A program made the translations under genes and the position numbers. Source: Thiogranum sp. (lineage in GTDB: Bacteria; Pseudomonadota; Gammaproteobacteria; DSM-19610). Taken from it: a stretch of DNA of 36,527 bases. Under the pieces are notes generated by a model, which had not been told where the DNA came from, searched no databases, and was given only the letters and a program-made list of their open reading frames with translations. Position 1 is the first letter of the stretch, and every line of letters starts with the position of its first letter. The DNA is taken from the NCBI GenBank assembly GCA_030148915.1, contig JASBSN010000002.1, positions 1-36,527 of the forward strand, in the 5' to 3' direction. Below are positions 18,550 through 28,091 of this stretch, piece by piece.

Positions 18550-19919
18550 GTGGCTTGGCCGGCTCTTTATTGGCCTTCGTGGTTGCCATCAGCATCCTGG
18601 TTGCGGTGCACGAGTTCGGCCATTTCTGGGTGGCGCGCAAGCTCGGCATCAAGGTGTTGCGCTTTTCCATCGGCTTTGGCAAACCGGTGTGGCTGCGTCG
18701 CTTCGGCGCCGATCGGACGGAATTTGCGATCGCCGCGCTGCCACTGGGCGGCTATGTGAAAATGCTCGACGAGCGCGAGGCTCCGGTTGCCTCAGAGGAT
18801 GTGGAGCGCGCCTTTAACCGTCAATCGTTGCGCACGCGTTCGGCGGTAATACTCGCCGGACCGCTGTTTAATTTTCTGTTTGCCATTCTCGTCTACTGGC
18901 TGATGTTTATCAGCGGCGTGCCGGGTATCAAGCCGGTTGTCGGCGAGGTGGCGCCGCACTCGACGGCCGCTACCGCCGGCTTCGTCCCGGGAGACCAGCT
19001 CTACAGCGTCGGCGACACGCCGACGCCCACCTGGGACGCCGCCACCCTGGCGCTGCTCGATGCCGCGCTGTCGGCCGCGAACGTGGAGGTCGTCGTGGGT
19101 CAACCAGACGGTGCGCGCCGTGTGTTGCAAATCAATTTTTCCGCGGTGCAGAATGCGCTCGACAAGGGCGGTTTGCTGCAAAATCTGGGACTGTCCGTAT
19201 GGCGCCCGGTGTTGCCGGCGGTGATCGACCGGCTGGTGGCCGCAGGCGCTGCCGAACAGGCCGGTCTGCGCCCGGGCGACCGGGTGATAGGCGTCGACGG
19301 TCGGGAGATTCACAATTGGGGCGAGTGGGTGACTTATGTGCGCGCCCACCCGGCGCAGAAGCTCGCCGTGGAGGTTGAACGTGACGGGCGCCGGCTGCCG
19401 CCGTTGTCACTGACGCCGCGCGCGGTGCAAGAGCGCGAGGAGACCATCGGCCAGATCGGCGCTTACGTGCGCCCGCCGGCGGCCGCCTCCGCGGACGCGT
19501 TGCGTGTTGTGGTGCGCTACGATCCCTTTGAATCGATCGCCAAAGCCGTCGCCAGCACCTGGGAAATGAGCGCCCTCACGGTACGCACTTTATGGGGTAT
19601 GTTGTCCGGCAAGGCGTCGGTGGAGAATATCAGCGGTCCGATCAGCATTGCCCAATACGCCGGATACTCCGCGAGCATCGGCTGGGCCAGCTTTCTTAAA
19701 TTTCTGGCCATCGTCAGTATCAGCCTGGGGGTTCTCAATCTGTTGCCCATCCCGGTGCTGGACGGAGGGCATCTGTTTTACAATCTGATCGAGTGGCTGC
19801 GCGGTAAACCCTTGTCGGACTCTGCCCAGCAGGCCGGTCAGCAGTTGGGGATCGTGTTGTTGTTAATGCTGATGAGCGTCGCCTTTTATAACGATCTGTC
19901 CCGACTGTTTGGAGCCTGA
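18546..19919 (+). CDS. rseP: Site-2 zinc metalloprotease RseP
   Basis: A 457-aa inner-membrane protease that cuts anti-sigma factor RseA during the sigma-E envelope stress response and clears signal peptides. The zinc motif HEFGH has H22, E23 and H26 in the first membrane helix; the third ligand is D406 in [12 protein letters not shown]. Two periplasmic PDZ domains lie between (GDQLYSVG and [13 protein letters not shown]). Length is normal. It sits directly before bamA, whose product's folding defects trigger the same stress pathway. Confidence 0.97.
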   Translation: MSGLAGSLLAFVVAISILVAVHEFGHFWVARKLGIKVLRFSIGFGKPVWLRRFGADRTEFAIAALPLGGYVKMLDEREAPVASEDVERAFNRQSLRTRSAVILAGPLFNFLFAILVYWLMFISGVPGIKPVVGEVAPHSTAATAGFVPGDQLYSVGDTPTPTWDAATLALLDAALSAANVEVVVGQPDGARRVLQINFSAVQNALDKGGLLQNLGLSVWRPVLPAVIDRLVAAGAAEQAGLRPGDRVIGVDGREIHNWGEWVTYVRAHPAQKLAVEVERDGRRLPPLSLTPRAVQEREETIGQIGAYVRPPAAASADALRVVVRYDPFESIAKAVASTWEMSALTVRTLWGMLSGKASVENISGPISIAQYAGYSASIGWASFLKFLAIVSISLGVLNLLPIPVLDGGHLFYNLIEWLRGKPLSDSAQQAGQQLGIVLLLMLMSVAFYNDLSRLFGA

Positions 19920-19924
19920 GTATT

Positions 19925-22219
19925 TTGGAAGTGTCTTTGCATCGGTTACGCCTCGCGCTGTTGTGTGTTCTGGGACTGTTGTCGTTTACCGCGCAGGCGT
20001 TCGAGAGTTTTCATGTCAACGATATTCGCGTCGAGGGCTTGCAGCGCATTTCGCCGGGAACGGTGTTCAATTTTCTGCCGGTACAGGTGGGCGACACATT
20101 CAGCCAGTATGAATCGGAGCGCACTATACGCACGCTGTTCAAATCCGGTTATTTCAAGAACGTACGTTTGGAGCGCGACGGCGATGTGCTGGTGGTGGTG
20201 GTCACCGAGCGTCCGGCCATTGCCGACATCAAAATTCAGGGCAACGAAGACCTGGAAACCGAGCCCTTGCTGGACTCGCTCAAGGATATCGGTTTGGCAA
20301 AGGGCAGGGTATTTGACCGCTCGCTGCTGGACAAAGTGGAGCTGGAGCTGGAGCGCCAGTATTACAGCCGGGGAAAATACGGTGTAAAAATCGAGACTAC
20401 GGTGACGCCGTTGGAGCGCAACCGGGTAGACATTCTGATCGACGTGTCCGAGGGTTCGGTGGCCAAAATCCGCCAGATCAACATCGTCGGCAACAAGGTG
20501 TTCGAGGACGAAACACTGCTCGATCAGTTCAACCAGAGCACGCCCAACTGGTTGTCTTTTTATACCAAGGACGATCAGTACTCCAAGCAGGAGCTGGCGG
20601 CCGATCTGGAGACGCTGCGTTCGTTCTATCAGGACCGCGGCTATATAAAATTTGCCATCAACTCGACCCAGGTGTCGATTACGCCCGACAAGAAAGACAT
20701 CTACATCACCATCAATATTTCCGAGGGCGAACAGTACAAAGTACGCGAAGTACGTCTGTCCGGAGAGTTGGCGGTGGCGCCGGAAAAACTCTACCCCGAT
20801 TTTCAGATTGACGCCGGCGATGTTTTTTCCCGCAAGCGGGTAACCGATACGGTGACGCGGATATCCAATACACTGGGCAATGAAGGCTACGCCTTCGCCA
20901 ACGTCAATACGGTCCCCGACGTAGACGAGAAAACCCGTGAAGTGGATCTGACTTTTTTTGTTGATCCGGGTAAGCGCGTGTATGTGCGGCGCATCAACTA
21001 TGCGGGGAACAGCAAGACGCGTGATCAGGTATTGCGACAGGAAATGCGTCAAATGGAAGGCGGCTGGTTTTCCGCGGAGAAAGTCGAGCGTTCACGCACC
21101 CGTTTGCAGCGACTGGGATTTTTTGAACAGGTCAATGTGGAGACCCCGGCGGTGCCCGGTGCCACCGATCAGGTGGACGTCAACTATTCGGTCACCGAAC
21201 AGCCTTCCGGCAGTATTTCAGTGGGCGTGGGGTTTTCGCAGACATCGGGTATTATTCTTAACGGCAGTATCTCGCAGGATAACTTTCTCGGTACCGGGCG
21301 CAGCGTCAGCGTTGCGGTGAACAACAGCAGCTACAGTAGCGTATACAGTTTTTCCTACAACAACCCGTATTACACGGTGGACGGCATCAGCCGCGGGTAT
21401 GGCGCCTTTTACCGCAGCACCAATGCCAACCGGGCCAATATCACGTATTATTCGACCGACACGTTTGGTGGTAACGTCACCTACGGATTTCCGATCGATG
21501 AGTTCAATTCCTTCCAGTTCAGCCTTCTCGCCGACAGTCTTAAACTGAGAACCTCGCAGTTGAGCTCTCAGCAGGTGTTCGATTTCATCGACCAGTACGG
21601 CAACGAATTTCAAAGCTTGGGGTTGTCAGCCAGTTTCGCCCACGATACCCGCAACCGGCGTATTTTCCCGAGCGACGGCGGCGTGCGCCGTGTCAGCGCC
21701 GAAACCAAGGTGCCGGGCTCGAAACTGGAGTTTTATAAACTCAGCCTAAGTCTGCAGCAGTTCATCCCACTGACCCGCCTGTTCGTGTTCGAACTCAAGA
21801 GCGACATTGGCTACGGCGACGGTTTCGGCAAGTTTTCAGAAATGCCGTTCTTCGAGAACTTCTTTGCCGGCGGTGTGCGCTCGGTACGCGGTTATCAGGA
21901 CAATTCACTGGGGCCGCGCGACAGCCGGAATCTTCCCATCGGCGGCAACTTCAGGACCATCGGCACCGCTCAGTTGCTGTTCCCGCCGCCCTTTTTAACT
22001 GAAAGCAATGCCGTGCGGTTGAGCCTGTTCTATGATGTCGGTAATGTATTCGCCGGCACCAACGATTGGTCGGCCAACGAACTGCGCATGTCTGCGGGGA
22101 TCGGCGCCACCTGGTTGTCGCCTGTGGGCCCCTTGACGGTCAGTATCGCGCAACCGTTTAACGATCAGTCGCAAGATAAGGTGCAGCAGTTCCAGTTCAC
22201 GCTGGGCGCAGGCTTCTGA
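19925..22219 (+). CDS. bamA: Outer-membrane protein assembly factor BamA
   Basis: A 764-aa Omp85 protein that inserts beta-barrels into the outer membrane. A signal peptide ends at AQA before FESFHVNDIRVEG. Five POTRA domains cover about residues 23-420 and the barrel about 425-764. The loop-6 motif VRGY is at 654-657, and the chain ends in phenylalanine, as outer-membrane proteins do. The start is ambiguous: TTG 19925 has GGAG at 19911-19914 about 10 nt upstream, whereas GTG 19931 would also keep the signal peptide. TTG is preferred on spacing. Confidence 0.96.
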   Translation: MEVSLHRLRLALLCVLGLLSFTAQAFESFHVNDIRVEGLQRISPGTVFNFLPVQVGDTFSQYESERTIRTLFKSGYFKNVRLERDGDVLVVVVTERPAIADIKIQGNEDLETEPLLDSLKDIGLAKGRVFDRSLLDKVELELERQYYSRGKYGVKIETTVTPLERNRVDILIDVSEGSVAKIRQINIVGNKVFEDETLLDQFNQSTPNWLSFYTKDDQYSKQELAADLETLRSFYQDRGYIKFAINSTQVSITPDKKDIYITINISEGEQYKVREVRLSGELAVAPEKLYPDFQIDAGDVFSRKRVTDTVTRISNTLGNEGYAFANVNTVPDVDEKTREVDLTFFVDPGKRVYVRRINYAGNSKTRDQVLRQEMRQMEGGWFSAEKVERSRTRLQRLGFFEQVNVETPAVPGATDQVDVNYSVTEQPSGSISVGVGFSQTSGIILNGSISQDNFLGTGRSVSVAVNNSSYSSVYSFSYNNPYYTVDGISRGYGAFYRSTNANRANITYYSTDTFGGNVTYGFPIDEFNSFQFSLLADSLKLRTSQLSSQQVFDFIDQYGNEFQSLGLSASFAHDTRNRRIFPSDGGVRRVSAETKVPGSKLEFYKLSLSLQQFIPLTRLFVFELKSDIGYGDGFGKFSEMPFFENFFAGGVRSVRGYQDNSLGPRDSRNLPIGGNFRTIGTAQLLFPPPFLTESNAVRLSLFYDVGNVFAGTNDWSANELRMSAGIGATWLSPVGPLTVSIAQPFNDQSQDKVQQFQFTLGAGF

Positions 22220-22265
22220 GCCGCCTGGCGCTCAAGGCCCGTTTACTATATCGAGGAGATAGATT

Positions 22266-22784
22266 TTGAAGACTATAGAGAAAGTGCTGGTGTTATTGGC
22301 CGCCGTGACGGTGTTTTCCGCACCGGTCCTGGCGGAAACCCGGGTCGGTGTCGTGGATACTGTGCGGCTGATGGAAGAAGCGCCACAGGCCAAGTCCGCG
22401 CAGGCGGACATAGAAACAGAGTTTGCCCCGCGCGAGCAGGAGCTGGTCAAGTTACAGAAAAGCATTCGCGGACTCGAGGATAAGGCCTCGCGTGACGGCG
22501 CGGTTATGAGCGAAAAGCAAAGCGGCAAGCTGGAGCGTGAAATCCTCTCCAAGCGCCGCGAGTTGAAGCGCACACAGGACGAGTTTCGTGATGACCTGAA
22601 CATCCGCAAAAACGAAGTGCTCTCCAAGCTGCAGCGGCAGATGTATGAGGCCACTGTGACTCTGGCCAAGGAGAAAAAATACGATGTAATCCTTGGCCAA
22701 GGGGTTATCTACTCCAACAAGAGCGTGGACATTACCGATTTCGTTCTGGATAAACTCAAGGCCCAGGCGAAGTCCGGCAAGTAA
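22266..22784 (+). CDS. skp: Periplasmic chaperone Skp/OmpH
   Basis: A 172-aa exported holdase for unfolded outer-membrane proteins, working alongside BamA. The signal peptide ends near VLA, followed by ETRVGVVDTVRLMEEAPQAK. A long charged coiled-coil hairpin (about 45-140) and a C-terminal ILGQGVIYSNKSVDITDFVLDKL segment are typical of OmpH. The start is TTG 22266, supported by GAGGAG at 22253-22258, 7 nt upstream; no in-frame ATG precedes the signal peptide. Confidence 0.93.
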   Translation: MKTIEKVLVLLAAVTVFSAPVLAETRVGVVDTVRLMEEAPQAKSAQADIETEFAPREQELVKLQKSIRGLEDKASRDGAVMSEKQSGKLEREILSKRRELKRTQDEFRDDLNIRKNEVLSKLQRQMYEATVTLAKEKKYDVILGQGVIYSNKSVDITDFVLDKLKAQAKSGK

Positions 22785-22796
22785 ACCGGGCGCGGC

Positions 22797-23828
22797 ATGG
22801 CCCTGACACTCGCGCAGCTGGCTGACCTGCTGGATGCCGAGTTGCGCGGTGATGGGGGAGTGACCGTCAGTGGCCTGGCGACACTGAGCGATGCGCGTCC
22901 CGGCGAGGTCAGTTTTCTCGCCAATTCAAAGTATCGACGCCACCTTGCCCACACCGCCGCCAGCGCCGTTATCCTGGCCGAGATCGATGCCTTTGCGGCG
23001 CCCTCGGCCGTTCTGGTTTGCGCCAATCCCTACGCGGCCTATGCGCAGGCGGCGAGGCTTTTGTACCCTCCCGCGCCCTCTGCGCGAGGCGTTCACCCGC
23101 AGGCTGTCGTCGATCCTTGCGCTGTTATCGAGCCCTCTGCGTGGATCGGGCCGGGCTGCGTTATCGAGGCCGGCGTGCGTATTGGCGCCGGTGCCTGTCT
23201 CGGGCCTGCTTGTGTCATCGGGGCCGGGGTACAGATCGGCGCGCACAGCCGCCTGATCGCCCGGGTGACGGTGCTGGCGGGGGCGCGCATCGGCCTGCGC
23301 GCCATTGTCCACCCCGGCGTGGTTATCGGCGGCGACGGCTTCGGCATGGCGCGGGTCGACGAACACTGGGAAAAGGTGCCGCAGATCGGCAGTGTGCGCA
23401 TCGGCGACGATGTCGAAATCGGCGCCAACACGACCATCGATCGCGGCGCCTTGGGCGACACCGTGCTCGAGGACGGCGTGAAGATCGATAATCAGGTGCA
23501 GGTCGCGCATAATGTGCACATCGGTGCGCACAGCGCGATCGCCGGCTGCGTCGGTATTTCCGGCAGCGCCCGCATCGGTCGGCATTGTACTCTCGCCGGT
23601 GGCGTCGGGCTGGTCGGTCACCTGGAGATCGCCGATCATGTGCACATCACCGGTATGTCCATGGTGACCCGCTCGATCCGGCAGGCGGGCACCTATTCGG
23701 CCGGGACACCGCTGATGGACAACCGTCTGTGGCGGCGTAACGCGGTACGGATGAAGCAGCTCGACGAGCTGTCGAATCGGGTATTAAAAGTAGAAAAAAT
23801 AATAAAAAAGAATAAAATAGACAAATAA
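22797..23828 (+). CDS. lpxD: UDP-3-O-(3-hydroxyacyl)glucosamine N-acyltransferase
   Basis: A 343-aa left-handed beta-helix enzyme for the third step of lipid A synthesis. The N-terminal uridine-binding domain contains TLSDARPGEVSFLANSKYRR. Hexapeptide repeats follow (IGPGCVIEAGVRIGAGACLG and onward), then the catalytic region QVAHNVHIGAHSAIAGCVG. The last 15 or so codons are strikingly A-rich and encode a lysine-rich tail (KVEKIIKKNKIDK), unlike the GC-rich body. They contain an in-phase A AAA AAG heptamer at 23804-23810. Confidence 0.96.
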   Translation: MALTLAQLADLLDAELRGDGGVTVSGLATLSDARPGEVSFLANSKYRRHLAHTAASAVILAEIDAFAAPSAVLVCANPYAAYAQAARLLYPPAPSARGVHPQAVVDPCAVIEPSAWIGPGCVIEAGVRIGAGACLGPACVIGAGVQIGAHSRLIARVTVLAGARIGLRAIVHPGVVIGGDGFGMARVDEHWEKVPQIGSVRIGDDVEIGANTTIDRGALGDTVLEDGVKIDNQVQVAHNVHIGAHSAIAGCVGISGSARIGRHCTLAGGVGLVGHLEIADHVHITGMSMVTRSIRQAGTYSAGTPLMDNRLWRRNAVRMKQLDELSNRVLKVEKIIKKNKIDK

Positions 23829-23855
23829 TAGAGAATTGAGATTAATATTTTATCT

Positions 23856-24299
23856 ATGGACATCACAAGTATAAAGAACCTGCTCCCGCACCGGTATCCG
23901 TTTCTGCTGGTGGACCGGGTGCTGGCGTTCGAGCCCGGTGTGTCGCTCCAGGCAATCAAGAACGTGACCTTTAACGAGCCTTTCTTTCAGGGCCATTTCC
24001 CCGACAAACCGGTGATGCCGGGCGTACTGATTCTCGAAGCACTGGCCCAGGCCACCGGCTTGCTGGCATTCAACACCGAGCGCCGCGGCGCGACGCGCGA
24101 TACACTTTATTACCTGGTCGGTATCGATAACGCGCGCTTCAAACAACCGGTGGTCCCCGGCGACCAATTGCATCTGTCGGTGACAGTGACGAAACAAAAG
24201 CGCGGCATCTGGGTGTTTGACACTCACGCCAGTGTCGGCGAGGTGACCGCCGCCAGCGCTGTGATAATGTGTACCGAGCGCAAGATCGACGCTGAGTGA
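23856..24299 (+). CDS. fabZ: 3-hydroxyacyl-[acyl-carrier-protein] dehydratase FabZ
   Basis: A 147-aa hot-dog-fold dehydratase of fatty-acid elongation. The motif [14 protein letters not shown] starts the protein; the catalytic H47 is in [12 protein letters not shown] and E61 in EALAQATG. It competes with LpxA for 3-hydroxyacyl-ACP, which explains its place between lpxD and lpxA. The 27 nt before its ATG are AT-rich and lack a clear ribosome site. Its stop overlaps the lpxA start (GTGA). Confidence 0.97.
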   Translation: MDITSIKNLLPHRYPFLLVDRVLAFEPGVSLQAIKNVTFNEPFFQGHFPDKPVMPGVLILEALAQATGLLAFNTERRGATRDTLYYLVGIDNARFKQPVVPGDQLHLSVTVTKQKRGIWVFDTHASVGEVTAASAVIMCTERKIDAE

Positions 24300-25090
24300 G
24301 CGACCCCTACTGCGACACACTGATTCATGATACGGCGGTGGTCGACCCGGCTGCACGCGTCGCCGCCGACGTGACTGTCGGTCCGTACAGCGTCATCGGT
24401 CCGGACGTGGAGATCGAGAGCCATTGCCGGGTCGGCGCGCACGCGGTGATCGGCGGAATTACGCGCATCGGCGAACACACGGATATTTTCCCGTTTGCCT
24501 CGCTGGGACAGGCCCCCCAGGACAAAAAATACGCCGGTGAACCCACCCGTCTGGAGATCGGTCGCGGTAATACCATCCGCGAATATGTCACTATCAACCG
24601 CGGCACGGTGCAGGATCAGGCGGTGACTCGAATCGGCGACGACAACTGGATCATGGCCTATGTGCATATAGCCCACGACTGCCGCATAGGCAATCACACC
24701 GTGCTGGCCAATAACGCCACTTTGGCGGGGCATGTGCACGTGGGCGATTTTGTTACCCTCGGTGGTGCCGTGCTGGTGCACCAGCACTGTCATATAGGCG
24801 CGCACGCCTTCGCCGCTTACGGCGCGCGTATCAACAAGAACGTACCGCCGTTTGTCACCGTCGGCGAAGGCCGCGCCCGTCCGCGTGGGCTGAACAGCGA
24901 AGGGTTGAAACGCCACGGTTTCAGCGAACAGCGTATCGTGCGCCTCAAGCAGGCGTACCGGCTGCTGTACCGCAGCGGGCTGACGCTGGAGCAGGCCATC
25001 GAACAAATGCAGCCGCTCGCCGCGGCCAGCGACGACGTGGGTGAGCTGCGCGACTTTCTGCGCAACTGCTCGCGAAGCCTCGTCCGCTAG
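24296..25090 (+). CDS. lpxA: UDP-N-acetylglucosamine O-acyltransferase
   Basis: A 264-aa trimeric hexapeptide-repeat enzyme, first step of lipid A synthesis. It opens with [26 protein letters not shown]; the catalytic histidine is H127 in [12 protein letters not shown], equivalent to H125 of Escherichia. The C-terminal helical domain contains [16 protein letters not shown]. The start is GTG 24296 overlapping the fabZ stop; no alternative ATG gives a complete first coil. Length is 2 aa more than the Escherichia enzyme. Confidence 0.96.
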   Translation: MSDPYCDTLIHDTAVVDPAARVAADVTVGPYSVIGPDVEIESHCRVGAHAVIGGITRIGEHTDIFPFASLGQAPQDKKYAGEPTRLEIGRGNTIREYVTINRGTVQDQAVTRIGDDNWIMAYVHIAHDCRIGNHTVLANNATLAGHVHVGDFVTLGGAVLVHQHCHIGAHAFAAYGARINKNVPPFVTVGEGRARPRGLNSEGLKRHGFSEQRIVRLKQAYRLLYRSGLTLEQAIEQMQPLAAASDDVGELRDFLRNCSRSLVR

Positions 25091-25093
25091 CCG

Positions 25094-26242
25094 ATGAACG
25101 TGGCGCCGCGCATTGGGCTGGCGGCCGGCGAAGCCTCCGGCGACCGGCTTGGCGCGTTGCTCATAGAGCGCATTCGCGAAGTCTGTCCGCGGGCGCAGTT
25201 TGTCGGCATCGCCGGACCGCAGATGCGCGCTGCCGGTTGTCAGGCCGTGGCCCGTAGCGAGGAGTTGTCGGTGATGGGCGTAGCGGAAGTGGTGCGTCAC
25301 CTGCCGCGGCTGTTGCGCCTGCGCAGTCGTGTGGCTCGCCACTTCTTACAGCAACCGCCCGGCGTGTTTCTCGGTATTGACGCGCCGGATTTCAACCTCG
25401 GACTGGAAAAACGCTTACGCCGCCATGGCATCAGAACGCTGCACTGGGTCAGTCCTTCGGTGTGGGCCTGGCGCCGCTACCGGGTAAGAACGATGCGCGC
25501 CAGTGTCGAGGAAGTGCTGACGCTATTTCCTTTCGAAGTCGATTTCTACCGCGCCCAGGGGGTGCGGGCGCATTTCGTCGGCCACCCGCTGGCCGATGCA
25601 ATCGGCGACGAGTGCGCCCGGGCGGCGGCCCGCGAGTCGCTATCGCTCGATATCACAAAGCCCTGTATCGCGTTGTTGCCCGGTAGCCGCGCCGGCGAAG
25701 TGGCGCGTTTGCTGCCGCTGTTTGTGCGGACCGCGCGTCGCTGTCTTGATGCCGAAGCGGATCTGCAGTTTGTTTTGCCGGCGGCCACCGAGGCGTTGCT
25801 GGATGAATGTCGGCGCTGGTTGCGCCAGCCGCCGTTCGCCGCTCTGCAGGTGCGCCTGGTGCTTGGCCGGGCGCACGAGGCCATGTGTGCCGCCGACGTC
25901 GTATTACTGGCCTCCGGCACAGCCACACTGGAATGCCTGTTGCTGCGACGGCCTATGGTAGTGGCTTATCGATTGCACCCATTGACCTACCGCCTGCTAC
26001 GTCGCCTGCTGAAGGTGCCATACGTGTCGTTACCGAACATCTTACTGGCGCGCGCGCAGGTGCCTGAGTATCTGCAGTCCGCGGCGAGCGCCGAGCGCCT
26101 GGCGCCGGCCTTATTGGCGCTGCTCAACAACAACGCGGGCGCCGAGCAGGTGGCGCCGTTTGCCGGCGTGCACCGACAATTACGACAAGACAGCGCGCGT
26201 CAGGTCGCCGGCCTTGTGCTGCAGCGACTGGGCGCGGAATAA
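25094..26242 (+). CDS. lpxB: Lipid A disaccharide synthase
   Basis: A 382-aa GT19 glycosyltransferase joining UDP-diacylglucosamine and lipid X at the inner-membrane surface. The signatures are [22 protein letters not shown], the [17 protein letters not shown] region, [23 protein letters not shown] and FVGHPLAD. Further on, [10 protein letters not shown] and [11 protein letters not shown] are present. It follows lpxA by 3 nt. Length is normal for the family. Confidence 0.96.
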   Translation: MNVAPRIGLAAGEASGDRLGALLIERIREVCPRAQFVGIAGPQMRAAGCQAVARSEELSVMGVAEVVRHLPRLLRLRSRVARHFLQQPPGVFLGIDAPDFNLGLEKRLRRHGIRTLHWVSPSVWAWRRYRVRTMRASVEEVLTLFPFEVDFYRAQGVRAHFVGHPLADAIGDECARAAARESLSLDITKPCIALLPGSRAGEVARLLPLFVRTARRCLDAEADLQFVLPAATEALLDECRRWLRQPPFAALQVRLVLGRAHEAMCAADVVLLASGTATLECLLLRRPMVVAYRLHPLTYRLLRRLLKVPYVSLPNILLARAQVPEYLQSAASAERLAPALLALLNNNAGAEQVAPFAGVHRQLRQDSARQVAGLVLQRLGAE

Positions 26243-26265
26243 TTGCCGAACGACGGAGGGCGAAG

Positions 26266-26883
26266 ATGTCAACAGAATGCTTTAACCCGGCGGACTATCC
26301 GATCCAGCTGGCCGGTGTCGATGAAGTCGGGCGCGGGCCGCTGGCCGGACCGGTGGTCGCCGCCGCGGTGATTCTCGATCCGGCGCGCCCGATACCGGGT
26401 CTGAACGATTCGAAGAAACTCAGTGCGAAACGTCGTACCGCCCTGGCCGCGCAAATCCGCGAGAGCGCGCTTGCCTGGTCGTTGGGGCGTGCCGAGGTGG
26501 AGGAAATAGACGCTATCAATATTCTCCAGGCCAGCCTGCTGGCCATGCGCCGAGCTGTGGAGGGTCTTTCCTTGAGCCCCGCAATGGCGCTGGTGGACGG
26601 TAACCGCTGCCCTTCGCTGACCTGCCCGGCGCAGGCGGTGGTGAGGGGAGATGCGCTGGTGCCGGCGATCAGTGCGGCGTCGATTATCGCCAAGGTCAGC
26701 CGCGATCTGGAGATGATCGAGCTGGATGCGCGTTATCCGGGTTACGGCCTGGCCCAACACAAGGGTTATCCCAGCCGGGTACACCTGGCGGCGCTGGATA
26801 GCTTGGGTGTATTGCCGATTCACCGGCGTTCTTACGCCCCGGTCAGACGGTTGCTCGAGCGCCTTGCCGGAGAACCCGACTGA
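26266..26883 (+). CDS. rnhB: Ribonuclease HII
   Basis: A 205-aa nuclease that cuts RNA in RNA/DNA hybrids and at single embedded ribonucleotides. The acidic residues are all present: D19 and E20 in [14 protein letters not shown]111 in VDGNRCP and D129 in [10 protein letters not shown]. The C-terminal [13 protein letters not shown] and HRRSYAPVR are typical. It begins 23 nt after lpxB, with GGAGGG upstream of the ATG, as in the usual lpxB-rnhB-dnaE order. Confidence 0.96.
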   Translation: MSTECFNPADYPIQLAGVDEVGRGPLAGPVVAAAVILDPARPIPGLNDSKKLSAKRRTALAAQIRESALAWSLGRAEVEEIDAINILQASLLAMRRAVEGLSLSPAMALVDGNRCPSLTCPAQAVVRGDALVPAISAASIIAKVSRDLEMIELDARYPGYGLAQHKGYPSRVHLAALDSLGVLPIHRRSYAPVRRLLERLAGEPD

Positions 26884-26888
26884 GCCGC

Positions 26889-28070
26889 TTGGGTTTGATC
26901 GGCCATTATCTGCGCTCGCGGCCGGCGGCGCACGAGTGGTCGGAGCGTCATCGACCCTCGGCGGCGGACGATGATTTTTACTACCGCAGCGAGAGCATCG
27001 CCGAGTATCTGCGCGGTGCGCGGCGGCGCGTCGAGGTTGCCCGCACCGATCTGTGCGGTCGGCGCGACAGATCGATCGTCGAGGGCAACAGTCCGTTTGT
27101 TTTCACCCCGGACGACGCGCCATCGCCGGCTCGGGCGATTGTGCTGACCCACGGGCTGACCGATTCACCCTACGCGGTGCGCGATCTGGCGGGATTTTTC
27201 CAGCGCCAGGGATTTTTTGTCCTCGCCCTGCAACTGCCCGGGCACGGTACCCGCCCCGGCGATCTGCTCGTGACCGGTTGGCAGGACTGGGTCAAATCGC
27301 ACCAGCATCTGCTGGCGAAGCTCTGCCAGCGCTTTGACGAGGTCTATGCCGGAGGCTTTTCCACCGGCGCCACCCTGAGCATTTACCAGGCACTGCTCAA
27401 TCCGCGCATCCGCGGTCTGTTCCTGTTTGCCCCGGCGCTCGGGGTGAATCCGCTGGCGCGACTGGCCGCGCCACTGGCCCGATTGGGTAAGCGCTGGCCC
27501 CGGCTGGGCTGGTTCGATGTGCAACCCGACAGCGACTGCTTCAAGTACGAATCGCTGCCCCAGCGGGCGATTGCCGAAGTCACCCGGATGATCCGCGCAC
27601 TCACCGAGTTAAGCCGTATCAGTGCGCCTAGCGTGCCGGTGTTTGTCGCCGCCAGCGAGCAGGATGCCACCCTTGACTCCCGGGCCATTCTCGACTGGTT
27701 CGAGCAACAGACAGGGCCGCGGCGGATGTTGTATTACAGCAGCGGACAGCCGCAGGTACCGGCCTTCGTCAAGCGCGTCCCGTCGCGCTTTGCGGCCCAA
27801 CGCATCCGCAGTTTCGCCCACACCTCGCTGATTCACTCCCCGGCCAACCCTCACTACGGCGCGCATGGCGAGCAGCGGGTCTGCGCCCATTACTACCGCC
27901 TTGAGCCCTCCAAGTACCAGCGCTGCAAAGCCGGTGAGGAGGACTGTCTGGGCGAAATGTTCGATGAAACGGAGGCTTGCCAGGTTATCCGGCGGTTGAC
28001 CTATAACCCCCTGTTCGAGGAAATGCTGAGCGAGATCGGCGAGTTCATCACCACGTGCCTCAGCGACTGA
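26889..28070 (+). CDS. Alpha/beta hydrolase, lipase/esterase-like
   Basis: The 393-aa protein has a serine-hydrolase core starting at IVLTHGLTDSPYAVRDLAGF (about 84-103), with oxyanion HG and LALQLPGHG (112-120). The nucleophile elbow is GFSTG with S158. Candidate acid residues are D259 or D263 (SEQDATLD); candidate histidines are H311, H316 and H322 in the HTSLIHSPANPHYG stretch. No signal peptide or membrane helix is evident. The fold resembles monoacylglycerol lipase/carboxylesterase families, but the substrate cannot be read from sequence. The start is TTG 26889, 5 nt after rnhB; no better start is visible. It is inserted between rnhB and dnaE, which adjoin directly in Escherichia. Confidence 0.8.
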   Translation: MGLIGHYLRSRPAAHEWSERHRPSAADDDFYYRSESIAEYLRGARRRVEVARTDLCGRRDRSIVEGNSPFVFTPDDAPSPARAIVLTHGLTDSPYAVRDLAGFFQRQGFFVLALQLPGHGTRPGDLLVTGWQDWVKSHQHLLAKLCQRFDEVYAGGFSTGATLSIYQALLNPRIRGLFLFAPALGVNPLARLAAPLARLGKRWPRLGWFDVQPDSDCFKYESLPQRAIAEVTRMIRALTELSRISAPSVPVFVAASEQDATLDSRAILDWFEQQTGPRRMLYYSSGQPQVPAFVKRVPSRFAAQRIRSFAHTSLIHSPANPHYGAHGEQRVCAHYYRLEPSKYQRCKAGEEDCLGEMFDETEACQVIRRLTYNPLFEEMLSEIGEFITTCLSD

Positions 28071-28091
28071 TCACTTTAGGGGGCGGGCGTC

